A DNA stretch of 46,739 nt from Thermomicrobiales bacterium (GTDB lineage Bacteria; Chloroflexota; Chloroflexia; Thermomicrobiales; UBA6265). Positions 25,246-33,653 of this stretch are shown here, piece after piece. Every line of letters starts with the position of its first letter. Position 1 is the first letter of the stretch. A program made the translations under genes and the position numbers. Below the pieces are notes generated by a model. That model was not told the DNA's origin. It did not search any database and was given only the letters and a program-made list of their open reading frames with translations. The stretch spans positions 53,684-100,422 of the forward strand of contig JAGQGU010000011.1 of the NCBI GenBank assembly GCA_020432165.1. The letters are read 5' to 3'.

Positions 25246-27174
25246 ATGCAGCTTCACGCGGTGACCTTGACGAACTATCGACGCTTCGTTGACGAGACGA
25301 TCCTGCTCTCCGGGAGCCCAATCGCGCTCATTGGCCCCAACGAGGCTGGCAAAAGCACGGTCTTGCAAGCGATCCGCGATGTTCATTCGGAGCGAGCGAT
25401 TCCACTGCGTCGTCGATCGCGTGGATCAGATGAGCGCGTGTCAGTGACTGCGAGCTACGTCCTTGATGATAATGACCGTTCGGCACTCAAGGGTATCCGA
25501 GGTGGTGATGTAGCAAGAACCTTCGACTACACCAAATGGGTCGACGACGAGGACGACGGTGTCTCGTTCGCGATCGCGCCGCGCCCGGAGCGGGATCTGT
25601 CAGACCGGCATGCGCTTGGGCTCTCTCTCGCAGGCTGGCATGAACAGCAGGAAATCCTGAACCTCAAGAACGCCGATGGCAAAGACGTAAGCGTTGTCGC
25701 TGATGCAGCGATCGCGGTCCTTCAGGACAGCGCCGAGACACTGACCACACAGAACCTGGCAGCGCTGCGGGAGTATGTCCGCATCATGCGCCTATTCAGC
25801 CAAGTGGCAGATGCAGAATATACGGAGATTTCTGATGAGTATCGTCAACTCCTAGGTACGTTGGAGAACTACGTCGAGGAAGACGCCCCAATATATCAGG
25901 CGCTCAGTGTTCTGGAGGAGCGCAGGCCTGCCTGCCTGGAGTTCTCTGACGAGGACCGGACACTCCGTTCGTCCTATTCCTTGCCAGAAGTGGTGACGGA
26001 TACACCGCAGTCGCTCCGCAACTTCCTCGCGATGGTGAACGTCGACGTTGCGGACATTGAGCGAGAGCGTGGCAAGGACGACCCTCCCGCACTCCAGACT
26101 CTACTGAATCGGATCAACCGGCAACTTCGCGAGACATTCACATCAAGCTGGGATCAGTCGCTGTTACGAGTTGAGATTAGCATAAACGGGGACGTTCTTC
26201 ACCTCTTCCTCTCTACGCCCGATGACGCCTTGAGCGCCATTGAAGAGCGTAGCGATGGCCTTCGGTCCTTCATCGCGTTGCAGTCATTCGTGCACGCGCA
26301 CGAAGCCGTTATCCCACCGATTCTCACGATCGACGAGGCCGAGGCTCACTTGCACTACGACGCTCAGGCCAACCTCATCGACATGTTGACAGAGCAGACA
26401 GCTGCTTCAAAAGTGGTGTACTCGACCCACTCATTTGCATCACTTCCACCTGACCTTGGAACGGGCATTCGCGTTGTGCGTCCCGTCTCGGGAAAAGAAC
26501 AGAGCCAAGTGCTTCCTAGCATCTGGAGCGATGCGTCTCCCGGGTTTCGCCCCCTCCTGACTGGACTCGGAGCAACGTCGTTCGCTTTCCTCCCTTCTCG
26601 CCATGTGCTCTTTGGCGAAGGCCCTGTCGATGCCATGCTGCTGCCCACGATGTTCCGAGAAGCATTGGGTACTGACCACCTTTCGTTTCAGGTGGCGCCT
26701 GGGATCTCCATCATCAATCGCGACAGACTCGGGGACCTTCTCGATGAGGGTGGCCGCGTCGCGTTCATCACCGATGGCGATGGTGAGGGGCGGGGGTTTC
26801 ATGATCAGCTCGTAGCTGCCGGCGTGAAAGAAGATGTCATCTTCTCACTTGCAGACCTCGGCCTGGGAGCGATGATCCTCGAAGATCTGGTCCAGAAAGA
26901 TGCCTACCGTCTTGCTGTGATCGAGGAGCTCTCGTCCAAGCATCCCGATCTGGCCTTCTCTGGCCTTCCACAGCCTGATGACCTCGGCCGAATCGCCCAG
27001 TATCGGAAGTGGTGTTCCCGGCATAATCTTCCCAAGCCGAACAACAAGCGGGATGTCGCCCAAAGAATCCTGAACCGTCGAATTTCGGATCCTTTGGCGG
27101 TGGTGCTGGATGCACGTTATCGAGAGAGGATGGCGCTGCTCGCAGAGAAAATTGAGGATTCGTTCCAGCGTTGA
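25246..27174 (+). CDS. OLD-family ATP-dependent nuclease (AAA ATPase plus TOPRIM)
   Basis: 642 aa. The ABC-like ATPase starts at once (MQLHAVTLTNYRRF) with Walker A GPNEAGKST at residues 30-38 and Walker B LTIDEAEAHLH near 362, followed by the STHS H-loop. A C-terminal TOPRIM domain has the metal-binding Glu in FGEGPVDAM (about 457) and FITDGDGEG (about 509). This is the layout of OLD nucleases and of GajA of Gabija. No UvrD-like GajB follows, so a class-1 stand-alone OLD or an orphaned GajA-like gene is the best reading. ATG 25246 has GAGGTG 8 nt upstream. The 220 nt before it hold no gene. It lies between transposase debris on both sides, consistent with acquisition. Confidence 0.85.
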   Translation: MQLHAVTLTNYRRFVDETILLSGSPIALIGPNEAGKSTVLQAIRDVHSERAIPLRRRSRGSDERVSVTASYVLDDNDRSALKGIRGGDVARTFDYTKWVDDEDDGVSFAIAPRPERDLSDRHALGLSLAGWHEQQEILNLKNADGKDVSVVADAAIAVLQDSAETLTTQNLAALREYVRIMRLFSQVADAEYTEISDEYRQLLGTLENYVEEDAPIYQALSVLEERRPACLEFSDEDRTLRSSYSLPEVVTDTPQSLRNFLAMVNVDVADIERERGKDDPPALQTLLNRINRQLRETFTSSWDQSLLRVEISINGDVLHLFLSTPDDALSAIEERSDGLRSFIALQSFVHAHEAVIPPILTIDEAEAHLHYDAQANLIDMLTEQTAASKVVYSTHSFASLPPDLGTGIRVVRPVSGKEQSQVLPSIWSDASPGFRPLLTGLGATSFAFLPSRHVLFGEGPVDAMLLPTMFREALGTDHLSFQVAPGISIINRDRLGDLLDEGGRVAFITDGDGEGRGFHDQLVAAGVKEDVIFSLADLGLGAMILEDLVQKDAYRLAVIEELSSKHPDLAFSGLPQPDDLGRIAQYRKWCSRHNLPKPNNKRDVAQRILNRRISDPLAVVLDARYRERMALLAEKIEDSFQR

Positions 27175-27529
27175 GGGGTAACATCGGTGCTAGCATAAAA
27201 GTTGCGGGTGGACTGTTTCGAGTTTATGTTCGCCTTTATTGACGTCGGCACGCTAGGGGCATCGTTGCAAGGCGCTGCGGCGGTTGTAGTCATGGAAATT
27301 GTCGATCCACTGACTCATTCGTTCTCGGCGTTCGAGATCGGGCTGATCTCAGCGTCGGTGTTCATGTTCGGTGTCCGGAAGGCGAAGCGTGACGAGCATG
27401 GAACGGACGAGACCTTGGTCCGACATGCGGGTCGGAGCGGCCTCCTTCACTGCTGATGCCAGGGATTCCCCCGATTCAAGTGTGTACTGGCCGGTGCATT
27501 GTTTGAGTAAGGCGAGTTTGGTGTCCCTT
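27175..27529. other. Gene-free stretch with possible degenerate integrase-like text
   Basis: No convincing intact gene. The minus strand carries broken text (ERRERMSQWIDNFHDYNRRS) that faintly resembles the C-terminal end of IS3/IS481 integrases, interrupted by stops. The plus-strand frame at 27202-27456 has no family match. Read as eroded mobile DNA next to the tRNA. Confidence 0.3.
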
Positions 27530-27605
27530 TGGTACGCCCGGCAGGATTCGAACCTGCGGCCTTCTGCTCCGGAGGCAGACGCTCTATCCCCTGAGCTACG
27601 GGCGC
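27530..27605 (-). tRNA. tRNA-Arg (anticodon CCG)
   Basis: 76 nt with encoded CCA. Acceptor GCGCCCG pairs with CGGGCGT; T arm GCAGG-TTCGAAT-CCTGC; anticodon stem TCTGC/GCAGA with loop CTCCGGA gives CCG, reading codon CGG. Its 3' end faces the accessory island, the side on which tRNA-integrating elements insert. Confidence 0.95.
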
Positions 27606-27678
27606 TCGGGTTGCAGGCGAATTGTACGCCTCCTCCCGGTATCCTGCTAGTCCTGGCGACAGGACCAGCCCATAGAAC

Positions 27679-27720
27679 AAAAAGAGAGCGCAGGGACCCA
27701 GCTGTCCACTGCGCTCTCTT
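27679..27720 (-). terminator. Terminator of the znuA-like gene
   Basis: Read on the minus strand: AAGAGAGCGCAG / CTGCGCTCTCTT stem extended by GGAC/GTCC after a mismatch, then TTTTTG. It lies 14 nt past the stop. Confidence 0.85.
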
Positions 27721-27733
27721 CCTGATCTGATGG

Positions 27734-28765
27734 TTAGGCCAGAGCCTCGACGAAGACCCGCGTGTTGTAGGTCATCATATCGACATAGGTGGAACCCTCG
27801 GAATCGGCATCGCCTAGAGCGTCCGTGAAAAGTGTTGGTCCCAGCTCCACGCCAGCCTCGTCCGCAATCGACTGCATGAGATCCGGATTGGTTACATTTT
27901 CGGCGAAGATTACCGGCACGCCTTCATCCTTGACCTCGTTGACCAGTTCAGCGATCTCCTGCGCCGAAGGATCGCCACCCTCGGTGGAGAGTGATCCAAG
28001 CGCGGTTCCGACGATCTCGAAGTCATAGGCGTGAGCATAGTAGCCAAAGGTATCGTGGGTGGTTACCAGTTTGCGGCGATCTTCTGGAATGGTGCCGGTG
28101 TCGGTGCGAATCGACGCATCCAGTTCTTCAAGTTCTGTGATGTAGGCCATTCCGTTGGTACCATATGCGGCTGCATTTGCAGGATCGATCGTGCTTAGTG
28201 TGCCGATGATGTTCTTCACCGCGATGATGGCGTTCTGCACGTCGCCCCAAATATGTGGATCCTGGCTACCGTGATTGTGCTCATTTTCGTCGTGATCATC
28301 GTGATCATCGTGGTCGTCATGGTCAGTCTCAGCCGTCGCCTCGGCATCATGATCATGATCTTCTTCGTGATCATGGTCATCGCCCGATTCCTCAAACGCG
28401 AGCACACTCACGCCATCGCTGACGGTGATTCGCTCCGCTGTCGTGCCTGATGACTCAATCATGCGGTCCAGCCACGTCTCGAACTCCAGCCCGATCTGGA
28501 AGATGATATCGGCATCGGCGATCGAGGCAACCTGCTCAGGGGAAGGATCGAATGTATGGGCGTCGCCTCCTGCTGGCACGAGATTGACGACAGTGAGTAC
28601 ATCACCTGCGACCCGCTGGATCCAGTCAGCCAGGATGCTGAAGGTAGCGACAACAGTCGGGGCGGTGGATTCCTGCGCAAACGTGGGGCGGGCGAAGGTC
28701 ATGACGGCGGCGGTAGCACCGACACCACTGACGAAGGTGCGTCGGGACATGATTGGTGAGGACAT
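27734..28765 (-). CDS. znuA: ZnuA-like zinc ABC transporter substrate-binding protein, Tat-exported
   Basis: 343 aa, metal-binding cluster A-I family (PF01297). Signal: SRRTFVSGVG is a twin-arginine motif followed by FARPTFAQES. Metal ligands: the first His in GGDAHTFDPSP, then DPHIWGD, a third His in THDTFGYYAH and an Asp near the C-terminus. Between the first two is a histidine/aspartate-rich loop (DDHDHEEDHDHD and following, about residues 128-170), typical of zinc-specific members. It delivers zinc (possibly manganese) to an ABC importer; no znuB/znuC lie here. ATG 28765 has GGAG 6 nt upstream. The promoter and double palindrome directly upstream predict Zur-like or DtxR-like repression. 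Zinc over manganese is inferred from the loop. Confidence 0.88.
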   Translation of the reverse strand: MSSPIMSRRTFVSGVGATAAVMTFARPTFAQESTAPTVVATFSILADWIQRVAGDVLTVVNLVPAGGDAHTFDPSPEQVASIADADIIFQIGLEFETWLDRMIESSGTTAERITVSDGVSVLAFEESGDDHDHEEDHDHDAEATAETDHDDHDDHDDHDENEHNHGSQDPHIWGDVQNAIIAVKNIIGTLSTIDPANAAAYGTNGMAYITELEELDASIRTDTGTIPEDRRKLVTTHDTFGYYAHAYDFEIVGTALGSLSTEGGDPSAQEIAELVNEVKDEGVPVIFAENVTNPDLMQSIADEAGVELGPTLFTDALGDADSEGSTYVDMMTYNTRVFVEALA

Positions 28766-28781
28766 GGAGGACTCCGTTACA

Positions 28782-28824
28782 AGTGATACTCGGTATCAAG
28801 ACGATGATGATACCGAGTATCACT
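28782..28824. promoter_or_regulatory. Double-palindrome operator before znuA-like gene
   Basis: Perfect 17-bp inverted repeat (28782-28798 and 28808-28824) with a 9-nt spacer. Inside each arm is a perfect 6-3-6 palindrome, TGATAC-TCG-GTATCA and TGATAC-CGA-GTATCA, with centres 24 bp apart. It starts at the -10 box of the promoter. Geometry matches the operator at 1459-1497. Confidence 0.75.
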
Positions 28825-28850
28825 ATAGTGCCGAGACTTCGCGGAGTCAA
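28822..28850 (-). promoter_or_regulatory. Promoter of the znuA-like gene
   Basis: Minus strand: TTGACT (28845-28850), 17-nt spacer, TATAGT (28822-28827). The -10 box overlaps the first arm of the double palindrome. Confidence 0.7.
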
Positions 28851-28973
28851 CACCATCCTGCCGAAGTCTTTTCGTAGAGATGGCAGTTTCGTAGCACATT
28901 CGTTCGTATCTCCCCCCCGGCAGCATGATATAATCGTAGCGTCGGTGTGAGGTAAGCACTCGCTGACGTATAT

Positions 28974-29332
28974 GGGGATGTCCGGTTTCGACAGGGTCGA
29001 ACGCCAGGTCATTGCACGCCGAAGCGCCCGAGGCTTCGTAAAAACGGGCAAAACAATAGTTGACAACAATCAACTTGCTTACGCTGCCTAAGTCACTGAC
29101 CTCTAGGTAGCGCGTCCCACGATTCTCTCTCCGTCGGAATCGGTTCGGGGCGCCACCAAGACGGGGTGCTGCGATTCAGACCGCTGATTCGAGATCGCTC
29201 AAGCCAATTCAGCAACCTGCTACGAGAGCCGGTCGATGGGCGCTCCAGGCAGGTACAAAACATCGACTAAGCGTGTAGTAGATGGCCGGTTGACGGTTCT
29301 GGACGGGGGTTCGATTCCCCCCATCTCCACCA
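28974..29332 (+). ncRNA. ssrA: tmRNA (transfer-messenger RNA)
   Basis: The 5' end GGGGATGTCCGGTTTCGACA pairs with the 3' end CATCTCC-A-CCA through the acceptor stem, and the 3' part has a T arm (GGGGGTTCGATTCCCCC). The tag frame at 29047-29091 reads GKTIVDNNQLAYAA then TAA, with the resume codon GGC inferred. A TATAAT at 28929-28934 is a likely -10 box. tmRNA with SmpB rescues stalled ribosomes and marks the product for proteolysis; Lon, encoded at 41.2 kb, is one of the proteases that can degrade tagged proteins. Confidence 0.95.
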
Positions 29333-29440
29333 GAAGGTCGATACTTAAACCAGCAACGTTTCCAGATTAGAGTTCGGGCTTCATTCTCGTGTCTGACGAC
29401 GATTGGGCTCTGAACCTCCCCGGCCAAGAGGAAGCGGAAT

Positions 29441-30424
29441 GTGCCCGTGACTCCAGAACCCAATGCGGATATCCATCCACTCGACGAGTATCGTGACCCA
29501 TCCGATATAGCCTTTGTTCGGAACCTGGCCGCCGGGATCGCGGTTCGCTACGGCGCAGACATCACGCGGATGCAGCGAGCAAACGGATACTCCAACGCGA
29601 CGTGGGTCGGTGATGGTATCGCCGTAAAGATCGCACATACGCCTGTCGATATGGCTCGCGAAGTCGCGCTCATCCGCGCATTACCGCGGGAGGTCGGGCA
29701 TCCGGAGATTCTCGGGGAGGGCACCATCGAGGGCCACGGCTGGATCGTAACTGCAGAGGTTTATGGTCGGAATCTGTACGAGTCATGGCCGAAGCTGACG
29801 CCAGCGGAGCAGAGACAGGCGATTCATCAGCTGTGGGCTCGGACACAGATCGTCCACGACGCGAGTTCGATGCTCCGAACCCATGTCGCCTCGCATGGAG
29901 GCTTCATCCCCGCCACGATCGACGATGCCATGGCGATGGTGAAACGTGCCGAGGCCGCACTGGGATTGTCTATCACCAAGCAGCTACGCCTCCACGAGAG
30001 TATCGAGAAATACTTCAGCGCGGCGCCCGTGGTCGAACACGTCGTCAACCAAGGCGATCTTGCGCTGATGAACGCTCTCTGGGATGGCGAGGTCGTTGCG
30101 CTGCTGGACTTCGAGTTCGCTGTGCTCGGACCCGTCGAGATCGACCTCTGCCGACTGGTATGCGAGGCTCGTGTATCCGAGGATGGCCAACGCATTGATT
30201 CGGAGGCTGGGAGTGCGGCCGTCGAAATCGCCGCTCGTCACATGGATTCGGTGCATGGTCGCGCACTTATCCACGGCGCCGCTGTGCTCGATCAACTACG
30301 TGATCTTGATATCTGGCTTGCCCATGACGACCCCGAGGAACCCGTCGAGAACTGGCGACCATGTCGCTTGCTCGCTGACCTGCTCGATTCCGAGGGTGGT
30401 TATCTCGCACCTCTACTCAGGTAG
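29441..30424 (+). CDS. Aminoglycoside phosphotransferase (APH)-fold kinase
   Basis: 327 aa. Kinase-like fold with the catalytic loop NQGDLALMNALWDG (Asp and Asn as in HGDxxxxN, His replaced by Gln) and metal-binding DFEFAVLGPVEIDL. The N-terminal part (ANGYSNATWVGDGIAVKIAH) is the nucleotide-binding lobe. Such proteins phosphorylate small hydroxylated compounds; this need not be an antibiotic-resistance enzyme. GTG 29441 with AGAGGAAG upstream; GTG 29447 is an alternative. It stands alone, 108 nt after tmRNA. Substrate unknown. Confidence 0.75.
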   Translation: MPVTPEPNADIHPLDEYRDPSDIAFVRNLAAGIAVRYGADITRMQRANGYSNATWVGDGIAVKIAHTPVDMAREVALIRALPREVGHPEILGEGTIEGHGWIVTAEVYGRNLYESWPKLTPAEQRQAIHQLWARTQIVHDASSMLRTHVASHGGFIPATIDDAMAMVKRAEAALGLSITKQLRLHESIEKYFSAAPVVEHVVNQGDLALMNALWDGEVVALLDFEFAVLGPVEIDLCRLVCEARVSEDGQRIDSEAGSAAVEIAARHMDSVHGRALIHGAAVLDQLRDLDIWLAHDDPEEPVENWRPCRLLADLLDSEGGYLAPLLR

Positions 30425-30482
30425 CGGACTTCGGCACGGGGCGAAGGGGGATATGCAGATTCGCCGGATGGAAGCGCGGTCT

Positions 30483-31361
30483 TCATATCACCAGGGCCAG
30501 TGTTCCTCCCACGATGAGCACCAGACCCACAGCTGCCCGTTGAGAAAGCCGTTCATGGAAGACCATCGCGCCGATACCGATCGAGACCAGAATGCTGAGC
30601 TTGTCGATCGGCACCACCACGCTGGCTGGCCCGTCCTGCAGCGCGCGGTAGAAGCATAGCCAGGAGAGGCCGGTCGTCACGCCAGAGAAGAGCAGGAACA
30701 TCCAGCTGCGGTTATCGATCTCTGGTATCAGGCGCTGACCACCCTGCATGAGGACGATGAGCCACGCCATCACCAACAAGACTGCCGTACGAATAGCGGT
30801 GCCAAGATTAGACTCGATTCCTTCGATACCCACCTTGCCCAGAATCGCCGTCAGTGCTGCGAAGATGGCCGATCCCGCCGCGAAGACAAGCCACGTCCAG
30901 CCAGAACCTTCGCTCACCTGACTGGACTCCGTGTTTTGGTTTGCTCGGAGCTCGATCATCAACAACGTGCCGATACCGATGCACACCATCGCTATCACCA
31001 CCAGCGCATCCAGGCGTTCGCCCAGAAAGACAACGGCCAGAATCATGGCCAATACGGTACTGCTCTTGTCGACAGGTACGACCTTGTTGAGATCACCAAT
31101 CTGCAGCGCGCGGAAATAGCAGAGCCAGGAGCCCCCTGTCGCCAGGCCAGAGAGCACCAGGAAGAGCCAGGTGCGCCCACTCACGTCACTTAACGTGTCC
31201 TCCGAGCCGACGATAAACACCATGACCCAGGCCAAAACCAGCACCACAATCGTGCGCAGCGCCGTCGCCAGATTGGAATCGACATTCCGAATCCCCAGCT
31301 TGGCCAGAACCGCTGTTATCCCGGCAAAGAAGGCCGAACCGAACGCAAACGCTATCCACAT
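30483..31361 (-). CDS. EamA/DMT-family transporter
   Basis: 292 aa with ten predicted membrane segments and two EamA domains that are clear internal repeats (LAKLGIRNVDSNLATALRTI and LGKVGIEGIESNLGTAIRTA; WLCYFRALQIGDLNKVVPVD and WLCFYRALQDGPASVVVPID). Drug/metabolite transporter family of the inner membrane; substrate unknown. It begins 23 nt after the P-loop kinase stop, so the two are probably one minus-strand operon. Confidence 0.88.
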   Translation of the reverse strand: MWIAFAFGSAFFAGITAVLAKLGIRNVDSNLATALRTIVVLVLAWVMVFIVGSEDTLSDVSGRTWLFLVLSGLATGGSWLCYFRALQIGDLNKVVPVDKSSTVLAMILAVVFLGERLDALVVIAMVCIGIGTLLMIELRANQNTESSQVSEGSGWTWLVFAAGSAIFAALTAILGKVGIEGIESNLGTAIRTAVLLVMAWLIVLMQGGQRLIPEIDNRSWMFLLFSGVTTGLSWLCFYRALQDGPASVVVPIDKLSILVSIGIGAMVFHERLSQRAAVGLVLIVGGTLALVI

Positions 31362-31384
31362 GATGTATTGGCTCTCCTCGTATC

Positions 31385-32014
31385 TCAGCGTGAAGCGGGA
31401 AGACGAATGATCAGATCAGCGCGAGATCGGGTGTTCTCGATGACGGTGGCGTTGGCCTCGTCCACGGTTTGAACCCACGCCGTAGCATCCGCGAGCGTGT
31501 CACCGAAAGATTGTCGGCGAGCGATGAGTCTCGCTTTTCTCACATCATGATCCACGTCCAGGAACCATGCCTGATCCAGCAACTCGCGCACATTTGCCCA
31601 GCCTTCAGAGGAACTGAGCAAGTAATTGCCCTCGGTAATCACGAGTGGTGTAGTGGCCAGCACGGGAATGGCACTGCCGATAGACTCCTCGATACTGCGA
31701 TCAAACGCTGGCGCGTAGATGGCTCCTTCATTTTGATCACGAAGACGACGGAGAAGATTGGTATACCCGTCAGTATCGAAGGTGTCCGGCGCACCCTTGC
31801 GGTCGCGACGACCAAGGCGAAGCAACTCCTGGTTAGCGAGGTGGAATCCATCCATGCCAACCAACACAGCCAGATCGCCAAGTTCACCTAATAGCGCCGC
31901 ACTCAGAGTGGATTTGCCAGCACCAGGCGGTCCTGCGATGCCGAGTATTCTTCGTCGACCATCCTGTACCAGGCTCCTGGCCAGGGTGACGAGATACGGA
32001 ATATCTGCTTCCAT
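31385..32014 (-). CDS. P-loop nucleoside/nucleotide (fructose/pantothenate-like) kinase family protein
   Basis: About 209 aa from ATG 32014. Walker A GIAGPPGAGKST; VGMDGFHLANQELLRLGRRD and KGAPDTFDTDGY are the substrate-loop signatures of the uridine/pantothenate kinase-like family; ITEGNYLL follows. The conserved family starts near this ATG; a 54-residue N-terminal extension to 32176 has no conserved text. A TTGACA 17 nt from a weak -10 just before the ATG could give a near leaderless message. It phosphorylates a small molecule, possibly a sugar or nucleoside; which one is unknown. Upstream of and co-directional with an EamA transporter gene. Confidence 0.8.
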   Translation of the reverse strand: MEADIPYLVTLARSLVQDGRRRILGIAGPPGAGKSTLSAALLGELGDLAVLVGMDGFHLANQELLRLGRRDRKGAPDTFDTDGYTNLLRRLRDQNEGAIYAPAFDRSIEESIGSAIPVLATTPLVITEGNYLLSSSEGWANVRELLDQAWFLDVDHDVRKARLIARRQSFGDTLADATAWVQTVDEANATVIENTRSRADLIIRLPASR

Positions 32015-32235
32015 CACCGATACATTGGTGTTTTGTACTTCTGTCAACTGGATTCCTGTATCTCCAATGGTCGGCGGCGGACGGAGATCTTCATCGCCCG
32101 AAGTCGTTGTCTTGTGTCTGTGGCAGAGATGAGTCACCACATCAGCGCCCTGTGCGTTTACCATAGATGGAAACACGAGGTTTGAGCAATCCTTGAGATT
32201 GACCTATACCTGAGATTTCATGGGTGGGGGAGCAC

Positions 32236-33144
32236 ATGCGATATCCACAGGTCGGCATCTTCGCACTTGGTACGCCGGAGAACGATTATCTTGAGCTGGA
32301 TCTCCAGTCGGGCAAGACGCTGGAGGCGTTGATCCGGGCGCTGGTGAATCTGAAAAGCTTTCACAGCGAGATCGGTGTCAATCTGGTCGTTGCCTTCAGA
32401 CCGAGTCTCTGGAGTGCCTTGCAACCGGGGGAGCACCCTGCCGATGCCGCCGACTGGACCGAGCCGATTACCGGTGTCGATGGCTTCACCATGCCGGTTA
32501 CCCCGCATGATGCCTGGGTATGGGTATCTGGTCCGGATCGCGCTGCGGTTTTCGATTCGGTGCTCGAAATCCGCAATGCTGTTGCTGATATCGCCGATGT
32601 TGCCACCGAACTTACAGGCTGGCATTACAAGCAGGGCCGTGATCTCACCGGCTTCATCGATGGTACCGAGAATCCTCAATTGATAGAAGCACCCTCCATT
32701 GCTACCGTGCCGGCGGATCAGCCGGGAGCGGGCTCCTGCATCCTCATCGTGCAGCAATGGGATCACGATATTAGGGCCTGGACCAGTCTCTCCACGAAAG
32801 AGCAGGAGAATGTCTTTGGTCGCTCGAAGGAAGATTCCATCGAGATGCCCGATGATGTGAAGCCGCCGACATCACACGTATCTCGCACTACGGTTGATCG
32901 TGATGGCGTCGAGCGCAAGATCTTCCGGCACAATGTCGCTTATGGCAACACTGGCAGGCACGGGACACTCTTTGTGGGGTTCAGCGCTGATCAGTGGCGG
33001 CAAATGGAAATGTTGCGGCGGATGGCTGGTGTCGATGGCATCCGTGATGCGTTAACCCACTTCACCACACCGAAAACTGGTGCGGCCTATGTGGTGCCAT
33101 CCACTTCGGTGTTGGCTCAGTACGTGGTGGACGATGATGACTGA
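32236..33144 (+). CDS. DyP-type heme peroxidase
   Basis: 302 aa. Diagnostic GFIDGTENP (GxxDG motif with catalytic Asp), the proximal heme-ligand region SHVSRTTV and distal Arg region RKIFRHNVAYGN. YfeX-like (class P/B) layout; no Tat signal, so it is either cytoplasmic or encapsulin cargo, and no encapsulin gene is visible. ATG 32236 has GGGGGAG 3-4 nt upstream; GTG 32224 is an alternative. Oxidises dyes, phenolics or porphyrins with peroxide. Its stop is overlapped by the next gene. Confidence 0.92.
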   Translation: MRYPQVGIFALGTPENDYLELDLQSGKTLEALIRALVNLKSFHSEIGVNLVVAFRPSLWSALQPGEHPADAADWTEPITGVDGFTMPVTPHDAWVWVSGPDRAAVFDSVLEIRNAVADIADVATELTGWHYKQGRDLTGFIDGTENPQLIEAPSIATVPADQPGAGSCILIVQQWDHDIRAWTSLSTKEQENVFGRSKEDSIEMPDDVKPPTSHVSRTTVDRDGVERKIFRHNVAYGNTGRHGTLFVGFSADQWRQMEMLRRMAGVDGIRDALTHFTTPKTGAAYVVPSTSVLAQYVVDDDD

Positions 33145-33643
33145 GAACCGCATTCACATCCTTACCGATAGCAGTGGCAGTTGGCAGGTAAGCCTCTATC
33201 CGCCGGATGAGCGCCCGGAGGGTGAACCTCACGGTTCCGAGGCGATCATCATGATCGATGATCAGCAGACCGTGCTGGTGCGCAATGTCGATGGTCGTCT
33301 CAACACCCCAGGTGGACATCCCGAACCGGGTGAGTCGAGTGAAGAAACAATGATTCGCGAAGTGCGCGAGGAAGCCTGTGCGGAGGTAACCTCGTGGACC
33401 CCGATTGCCTTTGCCCGTAGCGAAAAGCTGGACGGTGACAATGCTGGCTTCGCAATGGTGCGCGATATGTACGTTGCCCGCGTCGTGCTGCTTCCGTGGG
33501 AGCAGCCGGCTTTCGAGATCGTGGAGCGCATGGTCGTGGACCTGGATGATCTTGTTGAGATCATGAGTGCCGATTGGCCAGGACTGGATGACTTTTCTGC
33601 AGAGTTGGTTGAACTGGCCCGAGACGCGTTGCAGGATATCTGA
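33137..33643 (+). CDS. NUDIX hydrolase
   Basis: 168 aa. The NUDIX box reads GHPEPGESSEETMIREVREE followed by ACAEV, i.e. Gx5Ex7REUxEE with the usual following Gly replaced by Cys. It hydrolyses a nucleoside diphosphate linked to some moiety. ATG 33137 overlaps the DyP stop by 8 nt, so translation is coupled. The pairing with a DyP peroxidase suggests clean-up of oxidised nucleotides, but that is only inference. Confidence 0.88.
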   Translation: MTENRIHILTDSSGSWQVSLYPPDERPEGEPHGSEAIIMIDDQQTVLVRNVDGRLNTPGGHPEPGESSEETMIREVREEACAEVTSWTPIAFARSEKLDGDNAGFAMVRDMYVARVVLLPWEQPAFEIVERMVVDLDDLVEIMSADWPGLDDFSAELVELARDALQDI

Positions 33644-33653
33644 ACCTCGTTCT

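Noticed and set aside
25246-27174. Gabija system
   Set aside because: The GajA-like protein has no UvrD-type GajB partner in the adjacent sequence.
27202-27456. Plus-strand 84-codon frame
   Set aside because: No ribosome site, no family and the opposite strand carries faint mobile-element text; probably chance.
8594-27529. CRISPR array in the defence island
   Set aside because: No regularly spaced direct repeats and no cas-like genes were seen.
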